Position numbers and translations under genes: made by a program. DNA of 64,000 nucleotides from NCBI GenBank assembly GCA_964479445.1, contig CAYZMH010000002.1, forward strand, positions 1-64,000, in the 5' to 3' direction. Shown piece by piece: positions 47,167-55,703 of the stretch (within the stretch, counting starts at the first letter, position 1; every line of letters begins with the position of its first letter). Under the pieces are notes generated by a model. That model searched no databases. It saw only the letters and a list, made by a program, of their open reading frames with translations, and was not told the DNA's origin. Source of the DNA: CAYZMH01 sp964479445. Its GTDB lineage: Bacteria; Bacteroidota; Bacteroidia; Bacteroidales; GCA-2748055.

Positions 47167-48150
47167 ATGAATAAAACAGATCTCTCCGTAACGTACGCAG
47201 GTTTAACACTAAAAAGTCCCGTTATAGTTTCAAGCAGTGGACTTACAAGTTCTGTTGAACGGATAAAAAAAATCGCAAATGCTGGAGCAGGGGCTGTTGT
47301 GCTTAAATCCTTGTTTGAAGAACAGATCCAATACGAGGTTGGTGAATTAATAGGGGGGGCAGATTATCCTGAAGCATTAGACTACATTAATACCTATGCA
47401 AGGGATAACTCGGTTCAGCAGTATCTTAAATTAATTTCTGATTCCAAGAAAGCTGTTGATATACCAGTTATGGCGAGTATCAATTGTCATTCTGCCAGTG
47501 AATGGACTGATTTTGCCTTTGAGATAGAAGAAGCGGGAGCTGATGCTGTTGAACTAAATATTTATTATCCAGGGATCAATCCAGAAAAGGATCCCAGAGA
47601 ATATGAAAAGGTCTATTTAGATATAGTAGACGAGGTGCAAAAAAAAGTGAAGATTCCTGTTGTGATCAAATTAGGGTCTCATTTTACAAACCTAGCCTGG
47701 TTTGTACATCAGCTTCAAATACGTAAAGTTGCAGCAGTCGTCTTATTCAACAGGTTTTATGCACCGGATATCGATCCGGAAACAATGACTATGGGAGCGG
47801 CAGAAGTTCTTAGCACTCCAGCTGAAATAAGAAATTCCCTTCGATGGGTTGGTATTATTTCTTCGAAGATTGATAAAATTGATATTGCTGCTTCAACAGG
47901 GGTTCATAGTGGTCTGGGGGTGATAAAGCAGCTTTTAGCAGGAGCTGAAGCTGTCCAGATATGTTCCGTTCTCTATAGGAATGGGGTTGACTACACAAAG
48001 AACATAGTTAACGAAGTTAAAAATTGGATGGAGAAGAAACAGTATTGGAATATAGAAGAATTTCGCGGTAAAATGAACTATTCTAATTTAGCTGACCCCG
48101 AAACTTACGAACGAGCTCAATTTATCAAATATTTCTCAAAAATGCATTGA
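47167..48150 (+). CDS. Dihydroorotate dehydrogenase-like flavoprotein
   Basis: 327 aa TIM barrel of the DHOD family: LKSPVIVSSSGLTSSVERI, MASINCHSASEWTDFA, a KLGSHFTN segment, and phosphate-binding GVHSGLGVIKQLLAGAEAVQICSVLY near the C-terminus. The catalytic loop, expected as NxSCPN in class 1 enzymes, reads NIYYPG (Y134 replaces the Cys), so a true DHOD reaction is doubtful. It probably binds FMN. The substrate is unknown. It is the last gene of the serC-to-yggS run and converges on the HEAT gene. Confidence 0.8.
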   Translation: MNKTDLSVTYAGLTLKSPVIVSSSGLTSSVERIKKIANAGAGAVVLKSLFEEQIQYEVGELIGGADYPEALDYINTYARDNSVQQYLKLISDSKKAVDIPVMASINCHSASEWTDFAFEIEEAGADAVELNIYYPGINPEKDPREYEKVYLDIVDEVQKKVKIPVVIKLGSHFTNLAWFVHQLQIRKVAAVVLFNRFYAPDIDPETMTMGAAEVLSTPAEIRNSLRWVGIISSKIDKIDIAASTGVHSGLGVIKQLLAGAEAVQICSVLYRNGVDYTKNIVNEVKNWMEKKQYWNIEEFRGKMNYSNLADPETYERAQFIKYFSKMH

Positions 48151-48160
48151 TTAATATTGG

Positions 48161-48688
48161 TCAGGATTTCTGGATCATATCAGCCATTGCCTCCAGTAAT
48201 CTTCGCTTCTCGGGTGAAGAAGCTGATAAATGATTTCTGATTGTTTGAATACAACGCGTTTTAAGCTTGTCACTTACCTCAGGCACAGCATCCTCTATAA
48301 CGGAATAACTTTCTAGCGCAATTTCGTATTGTTCCATGATGGCAATATGTACGAAGGTTTCTATGTACTCATGGAAATCAAGTCTGTTTTGCCAGCAGGA
48401 TGATACCAGATCTTTGCGGATAGCTGAGTATTGCTTATTCTCGATGGCATCCATAATCACATTGGCAGCATCTTGGTATTTCAAATCATTCAGTAGTTTG
48501 ACGGATTCATTGTAGACAGTCTCTTCCGGCTCCTTTATCATTAGTTTAAAAATTTCAGGAAGTATCTCAGGTGTTCCGGTAGCCCTCATCTGCTCTAATG
48601 CACTTTTTATTGCCTGGACATTTCCTGAGCGCAGTGCTTGGATTTGTTTCTTTTCTCTCTCTTTTCTATTCCTTGCTGCATTTTCCAT
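48161..48688 (-). CDS. HEAT-repeat-like helical protein
   Basis: 175 aa, no signal peptide. After a charged N-terminus (NRKEREKKQIQ), paired helices of 30-35 residues repeat (ALEQMRATGTPEILPEIFKLM; VKLLNDLKYQDAANVIMDAI), typical of HEAT/armadillo scaffolds. Cytosolic. The function is unknown. It starts 2 nt after the TPR gene, so it is the last gene of a leftward operon. Confidence 0.72.
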   Translation of the reverse strand: MENAARNRKEREKKQIQALRSGNVQAIKSALEQMRATGTPEILPEIFKLMIKEPEETVYNESVKLLNDLKYQDAANVIMDAIENKQYSAIRKDLVSSCWQNRLDFHEYIETFVHIAIMEQYEIALESYSVIEDAVPEVSDKLKTRCIQTIRNHLSASSPEKRRLLEAMADMIQKS

Positions 48689-48690
48689 TA

Positions 48691-49905
48691 TTAAAACTCG
48701 TTACAATTTTTATTTAAAAAACTTACTGCATTTAAATATCCCTGTCGATGCGCTTTTTTAAAATTGCGACATGCCTCTTCCTTTAAGCCGGAAGCAAGGG
48801 CTGATTTTCCACGTAGGTACCATGTTTCTCCATTAAAGGGATCGAGGTCGAGTGCCATCGAATAGTCTTTTAATGCGTATTGGTGCATTGTGGTTGCAGC
48901 ATATGCTTTGCCACGTGATATGAAATATTGTGACATCCCACTCTCAAGCTCCAAAGCCTTGTTGAAAAATGTTAGTGCCTCTAAATATTGTTCCATCGCA
49001 AAATACACCTTACCTTGTAGATGCATAGCCTCATGGCTATCAGTGTAGTATGTGCGATATTGTTTTATTAATCGAATCGCATCTTTGTATCTTTTCGATT
49101 CAAGCATGATACCGGCAGTCTCCAGGTAAAGTCTGAAACGGTCAGGTTCCTGCCGTATCACTCGCTCATAATCAGCGATTGCTTCATCAACTTTTCCAAT
49201 ATCTTGCAAAACTCTCGCGCGCAACAGTAAGGCTTCAATGTGATTGTAATCCGAACGAACCGATTGGTTCAGGTCATGCACCGCTTGCTTCGTATTACCT
49301 GTTTCAAAAAATATCTTAGCCTTCAGGTAATGAACCTCACTTTTATTAAATCCTTTCTCCTCTAACTCATTCAGGTGGTTCATCGCTTCAGGGTATTGTC
49401 CGGATGATACCAGGTATTCAGCCTCTTGAAGTTCTTTTTCATAATAAGGGTACCATGTTTTCTCACTCCACAGGTTTTTCCATTCAGGATGATGTTCTAA
49501 ACTAACTAGGTCGGGATCCAGAAGAATCTCTTTCTGAGGTAGTTTGTATCTGGAATTAAGATGCTGACGGATATAGAAGATCGCTTGTTCCGGATTATCC
49601 AGACGAGATTCTGCTTTAGCAAGCATAAAGCTTGCTTTCCCTTTAAACCTTTTATTAACCCGTATAAAATCGTTCTTCGAGGCTTCAATACGACCCTCCT
49701 TGAATAACAACTTGCCGCGCTGGAAAGTGGCTTCATAATTTCCTGGTTCGGATACAAGGATCTGATTTAATAGAATTAGTGCGCTGTCGGATTGTTCTTT
49801 TAACATCAGAGCCCTGGCCTTAAGAAACAGGTCGGGTTTCTGCTGACTGTAGACCCCGGATATGTTAAATAGCCAAAGAAATACGATGATCAGTAATTTC
49901 TTCAT
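48691..49905 (-). CDS. Exported tetratricopeptide repeat protein
   Basis: About 404 aa from ATG 49905 (TTG 49911 is in frame). Signal peptide (KKLLIIVFLWLFNISGVYSQ), then TPR units along the whole length, best seen at about 195-375 (AKIFFETGNTKQAVHDLNQSV, ALTFFNKALELESGMSQYF, ALKDYSMALDLDPFNGETWYLRGKSAL). It is a periplasmic or surface scaffold. It lies 9 nt after the T9SS cargo-like gene, which suggests a helper role for that protein. Confidence 0.82.
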   Translation of the reverse strand: MKKLLIIVFLWLFNISGVYSQQKPDLFLKARALMLKEQSDSALILLNQILVSEPGNYEATFQRGKLLFKEGRIEASKNDFIRVNKRFKGKASFMLAKAESRLDNPEQAIFYIRQHLNSRYKLPQKEILLDPDLVSLEHHPEWKNLWSEKTWYPYYEKELQEAEYLVSSGQYPEAMNHLNELEEKGFNKSEVHYLKAKIFFETGNTKQAVHDLNQSVRSDYNHIEALLLRARVLQDIGKVDEAIADYERVIRQEPDRFRLYLETAGIMLESKRYKDAIRLIKQYRTYYTDSHEAMHLQGKVYFAMEQYLEALTFFNKALELESGMSQYFISRGKAYAATTMHQYALKDYSMALDLDPFNGETWYLRGKSALASGLKEEACRNFKKAHRQGYLNAVSFLNKNCNEF

Positions 49906-49914
49906 GGTCAATTA

Positions 49915-52530
49915 TTATTCAAAAAACACCTCATTTTCGTCTCCCGAATAAACATAAATGAATCCGGTTAATGTATAAGACTCCAGACCACTGAGCCGAT
50001 ATTCAAATACCTCACATATATAATAATAGACTCCCGGTGAAACAAGCTCATTGCTATCCAGTAATTTTCCATCCCATTTGATATCCGGGTCTTCTGTTTT
50101 GTAAACCAATAATCCCCACCTGTTAAATACTTGAAAATCGACTTTTTCAACATATGAAGTTCGAAGAGCCTTGTAAGTATCGTTGATATCATCGTTGTTC
50201 GGGGAGAATACATTGGGGAGTTCATACCCGGTACACTCATCCAGGCAAACCCTGATGGAGGCATTTGATTCATTGGAAAATGAATCAATAGCCGTTACGT
50301 AATAGCAACCTGTTAGTGATTCGGCTGGAATGTGATTATAACTAGTGTCATTTCTGTTTGAAAATGACTCTATTAGTGAGGTGTCGCCAGAAATCGTTGA
50401 AGAATAATAAAGTTTATAACCGACCACATCAGCAGAGCAAACGGGATCATTGAAATACCAGTTGAGATGATTATAACCGCTATCGCATAGAGATTGTCCG
50501 TTTAAGGTAGGCGGACATGGCGCAATGGAGTCAACAGGCATTGTGCAGTTCTCGTGACTATAGTTTGTGTTCTCATATAATATCCCATCAATATTTCGCC
50601 ATCCTGTGCTTTTTATCCTGTAACAATAGTTTTTCCCATTTTGAAGAGCTGAATCTGTATAGAAAGGATCTGTTGTATAACCAATTGAATCATAAACACC
50701 AGTTTGTTCATTAAGACGATAGATTGTATAGTCATAATTGATCCAGGGGACATTTTTGACGATATCTATCTCAATCTGATTATCGGTTCCTTTTAAGTAA
50801 GGAACCATGGTGGATCCCAATTCTATTTTGTCAGGATCACTTATGAGAAAACGGTTTCCTGGTGTGTCATTATATAGCTCTATTTTGTATGAGTATGGCC
50901 ATTCCAAGGTGTTAACATTCTGATCAATATATAATGTATCCTGGGAGTTGGCTGTAGAGAAAGAAAGGGTTTCCTGCAACTCCTGACCAAAAAAGTCATT
51001 ATAACGATAGATTACATATTCAAAAGGTCCAGGAAGGGTGTCTAATTCATTAGGATGAGCCCATTTAAGAGTTACCTCACCTGATTCAGATTGATCGGTA
51101 ACAGTCACCACCAGTTGTGATGGGGTGCCTGCAATCAGAGGAGAGCATGCTTCAGGTGAAGGATAGCTACGAGTGCCGTCTGGATATATAGCAACTACTG
51201 CATAACAATATTCAACACCTTGTTCTAATCCATTACCACTTCCCATATCTGTATAAATAGTATCAGAACGTGCTGATGTAGACCCAATCTTTTCATAACC
51301 AGTCGATGGAGGTATGCCATTGGTGCATGAATCGGGAAGATAAGCCGCTGGGCCATCTTTTCTATATATTTCATATCCCACTACATTCGGACAATTATCA
51401 GCATTCCAAACAACTGTTATGCTATTTGATGCAGGTATTAATGTGGGACGATCCGGAGCAGGACCTATGATCTTGATATTGACATTTTTAATATCAACTA
51501 GATTAGTCTCCTGATTATTGTCTTCTGCTTTAAAAATGACCGTGTAGGGTTGCTGACGAACATGACGGCAATTAGTTGCCCACCGAAATGTTGCTTCACT
51601 ATATCCAATATCAACTAATTCTGAATTAATAGTATAGCTAGCGGGTGATTCGTTAACAACAAACGGACCTCCCGAGGCTGATTGCCTTAGTGAATCATTG
51701 TCTATATCAGTCGCAATTACATCAAATTCAATGAGCTCTCCTGCTTCAATACAATAGCTTGGTAGCTCATTTTGTTCTGGAGGGTGATTATCAGTGTCAT
51801 AAACCTCTATCTGCATATCTCTCACAATATTGCCTATTTTCACTCCGTCTCTCCACTCCTCTATGTCGATGGCGATGTTATAAATTCCAGTATCAACAGG
51901 AGTTATCCATGTAAGATCACCGGTGATGGGATCTACATACAATGTGTCACTTGATTGAGGGAGGGTGTAATTTTCAATAGGTTTTCCATCTTCTTCTGTG
52001 CATACTGTAAGTTTGTATGAAATACTGTCTCCATCCGGATCGTAAGCTGCCGGATTGTGAATAAATATCTGGTTTAAGGCTGCCCTGTCAATAGGAGGAT
52101 TAAGAAGTATAGGAGTCGAATTCTTACCTACGGTAGGATTTATTGTGATTGTAGTCTTTATAGAAAATACAACATTCACAGAGTTAGGAATATTTTTTAC
52201 ACCCAGGTTCCTGTTAGGATCTTGAACTACAATCTCATACGTACCTGCACCTGGAAATGTATGCTGCGTTATATAGGTGTTCTTTTGATAAAAATTTGGA
52301 AGTTTTGTAATGGACTTTCTCTGGGCATAAGAGAAGGTATTGTCACCCCATTGTACCTCTAATTGAGAACGATCGGCCTGACTCAGAGTGTAGGTAAATG
52401 TGGTAATAGTGATTTCATAGGTAAGCTCATCGAGCTGTGTGAGTGTTATTTCACCAGCACGGTTATGAGTTGCAAACAATTGATTACTGCTTAACAGGAA
52501 TAATAGTACTGCCTGAAAGATCCGTTTCAT
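49915..52530 (-). CDS. Large surface protein with FN3-like repeats and CHU_C (T9SS type-B) sorting domain
   Basis: 871 aa. Signal peptide (1-20, ending LFA) and then THNRAGEITLTQ, a start shared by a family of Bacteroidota gliding-associated surface proteins. A PKD-like region (about 50-140) is followed by cadherin-like IHNPAAYDPDGDSISYKL and TDIDNDSL segments, about three fibronectin III-like modules (370-740) and a C-terminal gliding-motility-associated domain (about 775-871: NVFSPNNDDINDTYK, VFNRWGLLVYKT, WDGKLLDSNELVSPGVYYY). The last domain directs secretion by the type IX system. It is probably surface-exposed and adhesive. It overlaps the DUF6702 stop by 4 nt. Confidence 0.88.
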   Translation of the reverse strand: MKRIFQAVLLFLLSSNQLFATHNRAGEITLTQLDELTYEITITTFTYTLSQADRSQLEVQWGDNTFSYAQRKSITKLPNFYQKNTYITQHTFPGAGTYEIVVQDPNRNLGVKNIPNSVNVVFSIKTTITINPTVGKNSTPILLNPPIDRAALNQIFIHNPAAYDPDGDSISYKLTVCTEEDGKPIENYTLPQSSDTLYVDPITGDLTWITPVDTGIYNIAIDIEEWRDGVKIGNIVRDMQIEVYDTDNHPPEQNELPSYCIEAGELIEFDVIATDIDNDSLRQSASGGPFVVNESPASYTINSELVDIGYSEATFRWATNCRHVRQQPYTVIFKAEDNNQETNLVDIKNVNIKIIGPAPDRPTLIPASNSITVVWNADNCPNVVGYEIYRKDGPAAYLPDSCTNGIPPSTGYEKIGSTSARSDTIYTDMGSGNGLEQGVEYCYAVVAIYPDGTRSYPSPEACSPLIAGTPSQLVVTVTDQSESGEVTLKWAHPNELDTLPGPFEYVIYRYNDFFGQELQETLSFSTANSQDTLYIDQNVNTLEWPYSYKIELYNDTPGNRFLISDPDKIELGSTMVPYLKGTDNQIEIDIVKNVPWINYDYTIYRLNEQTGVYDSIGYTTDPFYTDSALQNGKNYCYRIKSTGWRNIDGILYENTNYSHENCTMPVDSIAPCPPTLNGQSLCDSGYNHLNWYFNDPVCSADVVGYKLYYSSTISGDTSLIESFSNRNDTSYNHIPAESLTGCYYVTAIDSFSNESNASIRVCLDECTGYELPNVFSPNNDDINDTYKALRTSYVEKVDFQVFNRWGLLVYKTEDPDIKWDGKLLDSNELVSPGVYYYICEVFEYRLSGLESYTLTGFIYVYSGDENEVFFE

Positions 52531-53024
52531 TCTCGCTTCAGCTTCATTACAGCGTCCCTCTTGTGAACATCAAATTTTATACCATGTTCTTCACCTTCTG
52601 AACCAATAATAGTGAGGTTTGTTTGATCTGGAAAAATATCCACCAATAATCCATTGTAAATGTACAAAGAATTTGGTTTATTGATAATCTTTGACCTCAA
52701 TTCTATCATCATCGACTGGTCTACAATATCTACATTTTTAATCTCTATTTTCCAGGGTATTCCGTTTTGCATAGAAGAGAATCTGAATGATGATGTCAAA
52801 TAGGTCCTGTACCAAGAGGAGCTGAAAAGATCTTCGACCTCTAGTTTATGGTGCTGACCATTATAGTGAAAATAGGCAGTTTCCCAGTCATCTTTAAAAG
52901 TCTGAATGGTAACGAGTAGCGAATCTTTTTTAACTACAATATTAGTAACGGAAACATGAAGAGGATGAGCCCTAACCACGCTACCAATAAACAACAAAAC
53001 AATAATACTTATTAAATTTCGCAT
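52527..53024 (-). CDS. DUF6702 family exported protein
   Basis: 165 aa. Signal peptide (NLISIIVLLFIGSVVRA), then HPLHVSVTNIVVKKDSLLVTIQTFKDDWETA, the conserved beginning of the DUF6702 family (HPxHVSxTE, then KxFxDDxE). The rest is beta-rich. The function is not known. It precedes the surface protein gene with a 4-nt overlap and follows pyk by 19 nt. Confidence 0.78.
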   Translation of the reverse strand: MRNLISIIVLLFIGSVVRAHPLHVSVTNIVVKKDSLLVTIQTFKDDWETAYFHYNGQHHKLEVEDLFSSSWYRTYLTSSFRFSSMQNGIPWKIEIKNVDIVDQSMMIELRSKIINKPNSLYIYNGLLVDIFPDQTNLTIIGSEGEEHGIKFDVHKRDAVMKLKRE

Positions 53025-53043
53025 GTATAGTTTTTCAGTAAAC

Positions 53044-54447
53044 CTAAGTTAGATTTTTCACACTACTGATTTCCATATAACTAGCGCCATGATGCGCTCC
53101 GAAGTTTCCACCTACTACAACTACACGATCACCAGGTAATATCTTCTCCTTTTGCAAAAGTTTTTTTAATGCAGGTTTAACAAAATCGTGTTTAGAATCA
53201 GAATCAGCATAATACTCAGGTAAAACGCCAAAAGATAGTGTTAGCTCCCTCATGGTACGCTCACTGTAACAGTAGGCAATGATCTCTTTTCTTCCACGAT
53301 AACCGGCCATATTGCGGATTGTACGCCCCCATGTTGTATCGCATATTATCGCCTTGGCATCTAAACTGATGGAGGCTTCCACTGCTGATTTGCTGAGAAA
53401 AGCAGAGATATCCGTAGATACAACTGCAAGATCTGTCTCATGAAAATCTTTCCGACTTGATTCAATTTCATATGCAATTTTTGCCATGGTATGAACTGAC
53501 TCCAACGGGAAATCTCCGAAAGCAGTTTCACCACTCAGCATCAATGCATCAGTCTTTCCCCAAACAGCATTCGCAATATCATTGACCTCTGCTCGTGTAG
53601 GTCGAGGTTCTTTTATCATGGAATGAAGCATTTGCGTAGCAATGATAACAGGTTTTCTTCGACTGATACCTTTTTTGATCAAAAAATTCTGTACAGAAGG
53701 TATTCTTTCAAAAGGTATTTCGATGGCAAGATCTCCCCTTGCTACCATAATTCCATAGGCAATATCCAATATCTCGTCAATATTGTCTACCCCTTGCTGG
53801 TTTTCAATCTTTGCTATAATCTTTACATTGCTATTATTAGCATCGATGATCTCCTGAATATCCATCAAATCTCTCTTATTTCGAACAAAGGAGTGAGCAA
53901 TGAAATCTATGTCGTGCTCTATGGCAAACTGAACATACAACCTGTCTTTTTCTGAAAGTGAAGGCAGGTTAAAAGCGGACTCCGGTACATTAATTGATTT
54001 TTTGTTCTTTATTACACCCTGATGGCTGGCCTTGCATACCAAATAGTCTTTGTATTTCTTAGTTACATGTAACTCAAGATACCCGTCATCCACAAGTATG
54101 ATCTTTCCTACATCCATTTCTTCGATGAAATGATTATAGCTTACATTGAAAGCAGAATCCCCTTCTTTTTTTGAATCTGCGTTGTAAATACGAACTTCCT
54201 GATGCTTCTCAACCGCGATCGGTTGTTTTATATCTGTAGTACGTATTTCTGGCCCTTTTGTATCCAGCAATAAGGCTATTTTATTGGAAACTGCGCGCAC
54301 ATTTTTAACGATAGTTAAAGTTTCTTCCGGGGATTGATGCGCTGTATTTAATCTGACTACATTCATTCCGGCTTCAAATAGAGAACGGATAAAATCCACT
54401 TCACAATTCAGATCGGAGATAGTAGCAACAATTTTAGTCTTTTTCAT
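53044..54447 (-). CDS. pyk: Pyruvate kinase
   Basis: About 467 aa from ATG 54447; the residues between 54468 and this ATG do not fit the family. KKTKIVATISDL start, NTAHQSPEE (substrate Asn/Arg area; the family motif is MRxNxSHG), LLDTKGPEIRT, the active-site KIENQQGVDNIDEI, VARGDLAIEIPFERIP and MLSGETAFGDFPLESV. It makes pyruvate and ATP from PEP. It is the first gene of a leftward run that continues into DUF6702 and the T9SS cargo gene. Confidence 0.95.
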   Translation of the reverse strand: MKKTKIVATISDLNCEVDFIRSLFEAGMNVVRLNTAHQSPEETLTIVKNVRAVSNKIALLLDTKGPEIRTTDIKQPIAVEKHQEVRIYNADSKKEGDSAFNVSYNHFIEEMDVGKIILVDDGYLELHVTKKYKDYLVCKASHQGVIKNKKSINVPESAFNLPSLSEKDRLYVQFAIEHDIDFIAHSFVRNKRDLMDIQEIIDANNSNVKIIAKIENQQGVDNIDEILDIAYGIMVARGDLAIEIPFERIPSVQNFLIKKGISRRKPVIIATQMLHSMIKEPRPTRAEVNDIANAVWGKTDALMLSGETAFGDFPLESVHTMAKIAYEIESSRKDFHETDLAVVSTDISAFLSKSAVEASISLDAKAIICDTTWGRTIRNMAGYRGRKEIIAYCYSERTMRELTLSFGVLPEYYADSDSKHDFVKPALKKLLQKEKILPGDRVVVVGGNFGAHHGASYMEISSVKNLT

Positions 54448-54465
54448 AACTTTTTTTTTACATCG

Positions 54466-54473
54466 CAAAAGTA
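54466..54473 (-). promoter_or_regulatory. Promoter -7 box of pyk
   Basis: On the minus strand TACTTTTG, a perfect TAnnTTTG match, 18 nt upstream of ATG 54447. It overlaps the extension implied by the earlier in-frame start at 54468, which supports the shorter protein. The -33 region has TTTCC in place of TTTG. Confidence 0.5.
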
Positions 54474-54586
54474 GCCATAGCTTGTTAGTAAGGGAAATAA
54501 ATTTAAGTTAATTATTTAATAACTCTTTGATCAACTAGTACCATCAAAAAAGAATGTGTAATTTCAACTACTTAGAATCTTTCATT

Positions 54587-55501
54587 ATGGAAAGCATACA
54601 ATGGGAAGATGAAATAAAAGATTTCTCGCACTTTTTGAAGCTCGAGAAGGGGTTAAGCGAGCATACTATTAATGCATACATATCTGATTTGTATAAATTG
54701 TCGAACTATTTTACATATCATGATATGGTGGTTTCACCAGGAGATGTTACTTCAGATCAGTTGCAGCAATTCATTCAATGGATTAATGATCTTGGATTAA
54801 GTGCCCGCTCCCAGGCAAGGATTGTATCAGGAATAAAAAATTTCTTCCGCTATATGGCTTTAGAGGAGGTAATAGATAAAAACCCTGCTGTTCTGATTAA
54901 ATCACCCCGAATAAAGAGGGAACTTCCCGAAGTGCTTTCGGTAGAGGAAATAGATCTGATCCTATCATCGATTGATCTTAGCTATCCTGAAGGTCGCCGA
55001 AACAAAGCAATGTTGGAAATACTTTATTCATGTGGATTGAGAGTAAGTGAACTGATCAATCTTCGTCTTTCCCATATTGATAAATCAAAAGGATTTATCA
55101 GGATAATAGGGAAAGGGGATAAAGAGAGGTTGGTACCAATTAGTAAAAAGGCACTGCAGGAGATCGACTTTTACTTACCCGATCGTAATGCACTTCCAAT
55201 TGATACAACCAACAAAGATATTGTATTTCTTAACAACAGGGGAAGGCAGCTTTCACGAGTAATGGTGTATACTATTGTCAAACAATTGGCGCAACGAGTG
55301 AGTCTTAAAAAGAAAATCAGTCCGCATACATTTCGACATTCATTTGCTACTCACCTTATAGAAGGGGGAGCTGATCTTAGAGCTGTTCAGGAGATGCTCG
55401 GTCATGAATCCATAATGACCACCGAAATATATACCCACCTTGATCGTGATTATTTAAGAGAAGCTATCATTAGTTATCATCCGCGCTCCGGAAAAAGCTA
55501 A
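54587..55501 (+). CDS. xerD: Tyrosine recombinase XerD-like
   Basis: About 304 aa from ATG 54587 (an in-frame ATG at 54554 adds 11 residues). The N-terminal SAM-like DNA-binding domain (LSEHTINAYISDLYKL) is followed by the catalytic domain with GLRVSELINL (Arg), KGDKERLVP (Lys), HTFRHSFATHL (His-x-x-Arg), GHESIMTT (His) and IYTHLD (Tyr). It resolves chromosome dimers at dif. Its length and lack of an adjacent att repeat or cargo point to the housekeeping Xer enzyme, not to a mobile-element integrase. XerC versus XerD cannot be fixed from the sequence alone. Confidence 0.92.
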   Translation: MESIQWEDEIKDFSHFLKLEKGLSEHTINAYISDLYKLSNYFTYHDMVVSPGDVTSDQLQQFIQWINDLGLSARSQARIVSGIKNFFRYMALEEVIDKNPAVLIKSPRIKRELPEVLSVEEIDLILSSIDLSYPEGRRNKAMLEILYSCGLRVSELINLRLSHIDKSKGFIRIIGKGDKERLVPISKKALQEIDFYLPDRNALPIDTTNKDIVFLNNRGRQLSRVMVYTIVKQLAQRVSLKKKISPHTFRHSFATHLIEGGADLRAVQEMLGHESIMTTEIYTHLDRDYLREAIISYHPRSGKS

Positions 55502-55635
55502 TTCCGGTCCTCCTTCCCCCTTTTTTATAGTAGATAATCATTACCTGTTGATTAACTGCGTGTTAATAAAGAACCTCCCCTTGAATTCTCGCAACAATTT
55601 AACTCTATTTAGAATAGATTTTACAAATTTTTGAG

Positions 55636-55643
55636 TACCTTTG
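55636..55643 (+). promoter_or_regulatory. Promoter -7 box of ppdK
   Basis: TACCTTTG, a perfect TAnnTTTG match, 60 nt before the ppdK ATG. No convincing TTTG at -33. The remainder of the 202-nt gap after xerD is A/T-rich, with only a weak CCGGAA/TTCCGG hairpin at its start. Confidence 0.45.
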
Positions 55644-55703
55644 TATTTCATTTTTCGAAAAGACGATAAACTGTTCATTATTAACACTTAAAAGTTATAT
55701 AAA

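Noticed and set aside
54587..55501. XerD-like gene as the integrase of a mobile element
   Set aside because: There are no flanking direct repeats, tRNA target, cargo genes or atypical composition; length and motifs fit housekeeping Xer.
55485..55540. CCGGAA...TTCCGG hairpin after xerD as a terminator
   Set aside because: The stem is short, the hairpin overlaps the stop codon and is followed by a C-rich stretch before the T-run; too weak to call.
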